Source: Parachlamydia sp. (GTDB lineage: Bacteria; Chlamydiota; Chlamydiia; Chlamydiales; Parachlamydiaceae). Taken from it: a stretch of DNA of 12,342 bases. Under the pieces are notes generated by a model that was not told where the DNA came from, made no database searches, and was given only the letters and a program-made list of their open reading frames with translations. This document shows, piece by piece, positions 8,374 to 12,342 of this stretch. The number at the start of each line of letters is the position of its first letter. The first letter of the stretch is position 1. The stretch spans positions 1 through 12,342 of the forward strand of contig JAJTHR010000192.1 of the NCBI GenBank assembly GCA_021298935.1. The letters run 5' to 3'. A program made the translations under genes and the position numbers.

Positions 8374-8508
8374 GTAAGTGCTTCTTAAATTAAAAAGAGG
8401 GTATTTAAAGGTTTTTTAAAATTTTTACTAGAAAATTTTCGTTTGGCACTTTTTAAAAAAAAAAAAATCTGTTAATAAGAAAACTTTATGAATTAGCAAG
8501 GAAGTTAT
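8374..8508. promoter_or_regulatory. Divergent AT-rich promoter region between the TPR gene and xfp
   Basis: This 135-bp gap must hold the start signals for two divergent genes. It contains a run of 13 A (8455-8467) and the perfect palindrome GAAAATTTTC (8431-8440). TTGGCA at 8443-8448 could be a -35 box for xfp, but the best -10-like text (TTAATA, 8472-8477) is 23 bp away, which is too far. I find no convincing -35/-10 pair on the minus strand either. The xfp ribosome binding site AAGGAAG lies at 8498-8504. The A-tract should bend the DNA and may act as an upstream element. Confidence 0.4.
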
Positions 8509-10878
8509 ATGCCTTCAGAATATGCAGCCGACGATTTGCCTAAAGAATTAGAGAAAATGGATGCCTATTGGAGGGCTGCCAACTATTTATCTGTGGGTCA
8601 AATTTACTTAATGAACAATCCTCTGCTGAAAGAGGCTTTGCAGCCCTCGGATATTAAGCCCCGCCTTTTAGGGCATTGGGGCACCACACCCGGCTTGAAT
8701 TTTATCTATGTCCACCTCAACCGGCTCATCAAGAATAATCATCTGGACATGATCTACATCATTGGTCCGGGGCACGGGGGACCGGGCATTGTTGCCAATA
8801 CCTACCTTGAAGGGACTTACAGTGAATATTACCCTAATGTTTCGCAAGACGAAGAGGGGATGAAGGAGCTTTTCAAGCAATTTTCTTTTCCCGGTGGAAT
8901 TCCCAGCCATGTGGCCCCTGAAGTGCCCGGCTCTATTCATGAAGGAGGGGAGCTCGGTTATGCCCTTTCACATGCCTATGGGGCTGCAATAGACAACCCT
9001 GATCTCATCGTCTCCTGCGTCATTGGTGATGGGGAGGCGGAGACAGGCCCTTTGGCTGCTTCCTGGCATTCCAACAAATTTTTAAATCCGGTCAGCGATG
9101 GGGCCGTCCTCCCCATTTTACATTTAAACGGTTATAAGATCGCCAACCCTACACTCCTTGCACGCATAGACAAAAAAGAGCTTGAAAGCCTGCTGATCGG
9201 ATATGGCCATAAGCCTTATTTTGTGGAGGGTTCCGATCCTCATCACATGCACCAGGAAATGGCGAAAGTTTTGGATACCGTGCTGCAAGAAATTAAAGAA
9301 ATACAAAAAGAAGCGCGGTTGAACGGGATCAAAGAAAGGCCTCGATGGCCCATGATTGTCCTGCGTACACCCAAAGGATGGACCGGCCCTAAAGAGGTGG
9401 ATGGCAAGGCGACCGAAGGGTATTGGCGCTCGCACCAGGTACCTTTTTCCGATATGGGGAAGGGGCATTTGAAGTTGCTTGAAGAATGGATGAGAAGCTA
9501 CCGGCCTGAAGAACTTTTCGATGAAACGGGCAGGTTGCTCCCCGAACTTGCCAAGCTTGCCCCTAAAGGGAAAAGGCGGATGAGTGACAATCCGCATGCC
9601 AATGGCGGGCTGCTCCGGCGCGATCTTCGCATGCCGGATTTCCGCTCATACGCCCTGGAAATTGGCAATCCGGGAACAACAGAGGCTGAATCAACCCGTA
9701 TCATGGGGAAATTCCTGCGGGACGTCATGCGTCTGAACATGCATAATTTCGTGGTAGTAGGACCGGATGAAACTGCCTCCAACCGCTTAGGCAGTTTATT
9801 TGAAACCACCAAACGGCGCTGGATGGCCGATTTCCTAAAAGTCGATGAGGATGGAGGAGACTTGTCTCCCAATGGGCGGGTATTTGAAATCCTCAGCGAG
9901 CACACCTGCCTTGGCTGGTTGGAGGGGTATGTCTTGACAGGCAGGCATGGCCTCTTTTCAACCTACGAAGCTTTTGCGCACATCATTGATTCGATGTTTA
10001 ACCAACATGCCAAGTGGCTGCATACGGCAACACGCATTGCTTGGCGCGCTCCCATTGCTTCCATTAACATTTTACTAAGCTCCCATGTATGGAGGCAGGA
10101 TCATAATGGCTTCTCCCACCAGGATCCAGGATTTATCGACCATGTCATCAACAAAAAAGCGGAAGTGGTGAGAGTCTACCTTCCACCTGATGCCAATACC
10201 CTTTTATCTGTTACCGATCATTGCCTGCGCAGCTTAAATTACGTCAATGTCATTGTGGCAGGGAAGCAGCAGGCGCTGCAATACCTAAGCATGGATGCGG
10301 CGATCAAGCATTGCGCAGCAGGCGTCGGAATTTGGGAGTGGGCAAGTAATGACAAGGGGGAAGAGCCTGACGTCGTGATGGCCTGTGCGGGAGACATTCC
10401 AACGCTTGAAACCCTCGCTGCCGTGGACATCCTAAGAAAAAATATACCTGACTTAAAGGTGCGTGTGATCAATGTTGTCGATTTGATGACCCTGCAGCCA
10501 AGGGAAGAGCATCCGCATGGCCTTTCGCATGCCGATTTTGATGAAATGTTTACACCTGACAAACCCATTATCTTTGCCTACCATGGCTATCCCTGGCTCA
10601 TTCATCGCCTGACCTACAGGCGGCATAACCATGAAAATATCCATGTGCGTGGCTACAAGGAAGAAGGGACGACAACCACTCCCTTTGATATGGTGGTATT
10701 AAATGATACCGACCGCTTTCATTTAGTGGGAGATGTCATCGACCGTGTGCCTCGGCTTGGCTACCATGCGGCCTACCTAAAGCAGGAAATGCGCCATAAG
10801 CTGATCGAGCACAAAGAGTACATTATCAAGCATGGCGAAGACATGCCATCGGTAAAAGAATGGAAGTGGCCCTACTAA
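8509..10878 (+). CDS. xfp: Xylulose-5-phosphate/fructose-6-phosphate phosphoketolase
   Basis: This thiamine-diphosphate enzyme cleaves xylulose 5-phosphate, and usually also fructose 6-phosphate, with inorganic phosphate. The products are acetyl phosphate plus glyceraldehyde 3-phosphate or erythrose 4-phosphate. At 789 residues it has full family length. Recognisable motifs are GHWGTTPG (55-62, family-conserved His), GPGHGGPG (87-94), the cofactor-binding GDGEAETGP (173-181), TPKGWTGPK (287-295), SHQVP (308-312), DETASN (420-425), [15 protein letters not shown] (469-483, holding the probable catalytic Glu) and SHQDPG (536-541). The cytosolic enzyme would bypass part of glycolysis and feed acetate/ATP or acetyl-CoA formation through acetate kinase or phosphotransacetylase, neither of which is in this window. 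The ATG is preceded by AAGGAAG at 8498-8504. It appears to be monocistronic, divergent from the TPR gene and followed by strong secondary structures. No truncation or missing motif is visible. Confidence 0.97.
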   Translation: MPSEYAADDLPKELEKMDAYWRAANYLSVGQIYLMNNPLLKEALQPSDIKPRLLGHWGTTPGLNFIYVHLNRLIKNNHLDMIYIIGPGHGGPGIVANTYLEGTYSEYYPNVSQDEEGMKELFKQFSFPGGIPSHVAPEVPGSIHEGGELGYALSHAYGAAIDNPDLIVSCVIGDGEAETGPLAASWHSNKFLNPVSDGAVLPILHLNGYKIANPTLLARIDKKELESLLIGYGHKPYFVEGSDPHHMHQEMAKVLDTVLQEIKEIQKEARLNGIKERPRWPMIVLRTPKGWTGPKEVDGKATEGYWRSHQVPFSDMGKGHLKLLEEWMRSYRPEELFDETGRLLPELAKLAPKGKRRMSDNPHANGGLLRRDLRMPDFRSYALEIGNPGTTEAESTRIMGKFLRDVMRLNMHNFVVVGPDETASNRLGSLFETTKRRWMADFLKVDEDGGDLSPNGRVFEILSEHTCLGWLEGYVLTGRHGLFSTYEAFAHIIDSMFNQHAKWLHTATRIAWRAPIASINILLSSHVWRQDHNGFSHQDPGFIDHVINKKAEVVRVYLPPDANTLLSVTDHCLRSLNYVNVIVAGKQQALQYLSMDAAIKHCAAGVGIWEWASNDKGEEPDVVMACAGDIPTLETLAAVDILRKNIPDLKVRVINVVDLMTLQPREEHPHGLSHADFDEMFTPDKPIIFAYHGYPWLIHRLTYRRHNHENIHVRGYKEEGTTTTPFDMVVLNDTDRFHLVGDVIDRVPRLGYHAAYLKQEMRHKLIEHKEYIIKHGEDMPSVKEWKWPY

Positions 10879-10894
10879 TCAGTGGTTAGAAATA

Positions 10895-10956
10895 AACCTG
10901 AGTTTGGAATTTATTTGCCTGATATTCAGGCAAATAAACTCACAAACTTAGGGGTT
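10895..10956. repeat. Strong hairpin just after xfp
   Basis: The core is a perfect 13-bp inverted repeat, TTTATTTGCCTGA (10910-10922) with its complement at 10926-10938, around a 3-nt loop. After a short asymmetric gap the helix continues with TGAGTTTG (10899-10906) against CAAACTTA (10943-10950, one G-T pair), then CC against GG. It starts 16 bases after the xfp stop codon, so it may end or stabilise the xfp transcript. Neither strand has a T-run after the stem, so it is not a standard intrinsic terminator. Confidence 0.7.
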
Positions 10957-10983
10957 AAGCCTGATCCGCACGGGTGAGGCTTA
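10956..10983. repeat. Second hairpin after xfp
   Basis: TAAGCCT (10956-10962) pairs perfectly with AGGCTTA (10977-10983), and the loop holds a possible TCC/GGG mini-stem. GTGAG at 10974-10978 can instead pair with CTCAC at 10986-10990. That CTCAC is also the foot of the large hairpin that follows, so mutually exclusive folds are possible. Its role is unknown, and the short length makes chance possible. Confidence 0.4.
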
Positions 10984-10984
10984 T

Positions 10985-11147
10985 ACTCACTTCTGCCAAA
11001 AGGAGCAGATGAATAAGCAGATCTTTTGAATCTCAATTAACTTCAAAAATGCTCGCAATATTAGTAAAATATTGCTGCGCTTTTTGAATTAATTGATTTT
11101 TCAAAATCTCTTGTTTTTTCATTTTGCTCTTTTTGGCAGAGGTGAGT
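10985..11147. repeat. 163-nt long hairpin (terminal inverted repeats of 23 bp)
   Basis: The 23-base ends (10985-11007 and 11125-11147) are inverted copies matching at 21 positions. The two exceptions (10991/11141 and 11002/11130) become U-G and G-U pairs in + strand RNA. Inside, the pairing continues: 11009-11013 with 11118-11122, 11015-11017 with 11110-11112, 11019-11021 with 11107-11109, 11024-11030 with 11100-11106, 11035-11040 with 11089-11094, 11042-11049 with 11081-11088, and 11055-11062 with 11068-11075 around loop AGTAA. It lies between two convergent genes. It could be a bidirectional transcription barrier, a MITE-like palindromic element or a structured RNA. I see no clear target-site duplication. 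Confidence 0.7.
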
Positions 11148-11153
11148 TACTAA

Positions 11154-12230
11154 TTAGTTCCATTGCAAAAGATATTCTGTCAGATTTTTTAATGGAATTT
11201 GGTGACATTCTTTTGAAAGCCTCAAGGATTGACCATCATAAGAAACGATGATGATTTCTTTGAGTTGAGGAAAAGTTTTGGCAAGATTGGATGGAATCTT
11301 TATTGGATCGACGCCCATGATCCCCAGCTTGGCATCGAGCGCAAGGAGATCTCCTTTTTCATTTTCTAGAAGAAAATCAACCTCTTCCCCTTCTTTAGTC
11401 CTCCACATGCTAATTTTCCAGTTTTTGCCAAAATTCATTTTGCATTTGACAATTTCGCTTAATACGAGGGTTTCAAATAGAGCGCCTGCCTGTGGACTTT
11501 GGATCATTGGATGAAATTCCAGCCAGCCTTGAAGACGTGCAGCAAGACCTGTATCCATAAAATAAACTTTTGGCGTCTTGATTAGCCTTTTGTTGAGGTT
11601 TGACTCGGCAGGCTGTAAAAGATAAAGAAGCTGAGTTCTTTCCAATATTGAAATCCATTCATTGATTGTCACAGACTTAATACCACTATCCTTGGCAAGA
11701 GAGGAGTGGTTTAAAAGATTTGCTGTGCAAGCAGCAATCATTCCCAAAGCAATGTGAAACTCTTTTTTCTTAGCTATACCTGCGCTGAGGACAATATCTT
11801 TTTCAATATAATTGAGAATATAATCATTCAAGTATTGAATAGGGTCTAAATGGGGATTGGTATAAAGTTCAGGCCAGCCGCCATGGAAAAGGATTCGATT
11901 GATGGATATATCAGGAAAAGCATTTTTAAGCTCATTTACTGACAATGTATTCATACAAAAATAGCTAGCTCTACCCACAAGTGTTTCTTTAACATTTTTA
12001 TCTAACAGGATGTGATTTGAACCGGTTAGACGAAATAACACCTGAGGTTTAATTGAATCTGAGGAAAAGACATTTTCCCGTTTTATTTGATCGATAATCC
12101 TTTTGATTTCCGGGAAAACATTAGGAGCATACTGGACTTCATCTATTAATAGGGGTGGAGGATATTGCGCGATGAATAAAGCAGGATCACGTTCAGCTAA
12201 AAGTATACTGCCACCTTGAACATTGGACAC
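11154..12230 (-). CDS. 5'-truncated AAA-type ATPase with DUF4143-like C-terminus
   Basis: The reading frame resembles the common prokaryotic AAA_14/DUF4143 ATPases, which are often genome-island or toxin-antitoxin-like genes of unclear function. Visible parts are PPPLLIDEVQYAP (24-36, Walker B), LTGSNH (68-73, sensor 1), HGGWPELY (116-123), YIEKDI (141-146), KVYFMDTGLAA (221-231), GALFETLVLSEI (249-260) and a C-terminal EVDFLL...LDAK pattern (283-301) resembling PD-(D/E)XK nucleases. The Walker A ATP-binding loop, normally some tens of residues before Walker B, is missing. The frame opens with GTG at 12230 only because no better start exists. It stays open without a start up to 12281, just short of an in-frame TGA at 12282-12284. 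A transposase gene begins there, so the 5' end was most likely removed by an insertion, and what remains is probably a non-functional remnant. Base composition looks more AT-rich than xfp, which fits acquired DNA. Confidence 0.75.
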   Translation of the reverse strand: MSNVQGGSILLAERDPALFIAQYPPPLLIDEVQYAPNVFPEIKRIIDQIKRENVFSSDSIKPQVLFRLTGSNHILLDKNVKETLVGRASYFCMNTLSVNELKNAFPDISINRILFHGGWPELYTNPHLDPIQYLNDYILNYIEKDIVLSAGIAKKKEFHIALGMIAACTANLLNHSSLAKDSGIKSVTINEWISILERTQLLYLLQPAESNLNKRLIKTPKVYFMDTGLAARLQGWLEFHPMIQSPQAGALFETLVLSEIVKCKMNFGKNWKISMWRTKEGEEVDFLLENEKGDLLALDAKLGIMGVDPIKIPSNLAKTFPQLKEIIIVSYDGQSLRLSKECHQIPLKNLTEYLLQWN

Positions 12231-12342
12231 GAATTTGCGATAAATGAACGCAAAAACAAGGAGATCCAGTATGGAAGTTGGTCAAGCCAAACGTTGGACA
12301 GCATCACGAAAAATAGAGGTAGTGCTTCGTCTTTTAAGGGGG
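12231..12342 (+). mobile_element. Left part of an insertion sequence, cut by the window end
   Basis: The ATPase coding homology stops at about 12230-12240 and a transposase frame with its own ribosome binding site starts at 12271. The left end of the element must therefore lie near 12217-12245. No terminal inverted repeat or target duplication can be proven because the other end is outside the window. TG-starting candidates for an IS3-type end include 12217 (TGAACAT), 12225-12226 (GGACAC preceded by T) and 12245 (TGAACG). The boundary given is approximate. Confidence 0.55.
12271..12342 (+). CDS. Transposase N-terminus, IS3 orfA-like (partial)
   Basis: Twenty-four codons are visible before the window ends, starting MEVGQAKRWTASRK and continuing with IEVVLRLLRG. 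The text KRWTxxRKxEVVLRLLRGE is typical of the helix-turn-helix protein that binds the ends of IS3-type elements and forms the first part of their transposase. The ATG is preceded by AAGGAG at 12258-12263 with seven bases of spacing. It is divergent from the truncated ATPase frame and overlaps its unused upstream extension. The catalytic DDE domain would lie outside the window, so the family assignment rests only on this N-terminus. Confidence 0.7.
   Translation, partial: MEVGQAKRWTASRKIEVVLRLLRG

Noticed and set aside
8444-8459. TGGCAC resembling the -24 box of a sigma54 promoter upstream of xfp
   Set aside because: After the five-base spacer the sequence is AAAAA rather than TTGCA/T, so the -12 element is missing.
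9124-9905. Two long minus-strand open frames opposite xfp
   Set aside because: They mirror the strongly conserved phosphoketolase frame, have low-complexity Pro/Arg/Ser-rich text and no ribosome binding sites. They are shadows of the real gene.
10910-10938. Intrinsic (Rho-independent) terminator for xfp
   Set aside because: The stem is strong but neither strand has a T-run directly after it. It is kept as a hairpin of unknown role.

Overview
The window looks like a gene-dense Gram-negative bacterial chromosome of moderate GC content, with short AT-rich intergenic gaps. The best evidence for a Gram-negative is an outer-membrane beta-barrel protein that has a Sec signal peptide and ends in Trp-Arg-Phe. 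A weak case can be made for an environmental, amoeba-associated Chlamydiota (Parachlamydiales-like): the outer-membrane protein is rich in cysteine only in its membrane-proximal and barrel part, as in disulfide-linked chlamydial envelopes. No marker gene settles the taxonomy.

Left part (1-8373). A long imperfect palindrome fills positions 1-114 and may continue off the window. After an AT-rich gap comes a membrane-anchored HEAT-repeat protein on the + strand (344-1402). It converges, with only 7 bp between, on a two-gene minus-strand unit. That unit is a giant secreted TPR protein with a C-terminal outer-membrane barrel (8373-2869), followed after 1 nt by a membrane glycosyltransferase 2 (2867-1410). 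This pair is the core of a synthase-dependent polysaccharide synthesis and export system, comparable in plan to PgaC/PgaA or BcsA/BcsC. The synthase would polymerise and translocate a sugar chain across the inner membrane, and the TPR-barrel protein would guide it across the periplasm and outer membrane. The HEAT protein may be an accessory factor. The TPR part is built from eight copies of a higher-order unit of about 181 residues (five TPRs each), with a Trp and a Gly-Pro-like marker at near-exact spacing.

Middle part (8374-10878). A short AT-rich divergent promoter region separates the TPR gene from a complete phosphoketolase gene (xfp), a central-carbon enzyme that makes acetyl phosphate from xylulose 5-phosphate or fructose 6-phosphate.

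Right part (10879-12342). Downstream of xfp lie three consecutive inverted-repeat structures, the last a 163-nt near-continuous hairpin. Then comes a minus-strand AAA/DUF4143-type ATPase gene that has lost its 5' end, including the Walker A region. Where that end should be, a transposase reading frame of the IS3 orfA type begins and runs off the window. The ATPase therefore appears to have been interrupted by an insertion sequence.

The items most worth follow-up are the TPR super-repeat with its abrupt cysteine boundary, the minimal polysaccharide export pair with its HEAT neighbour, and the long palindromic elements whose imperfect pairs are G-U when read as + strand RNA.
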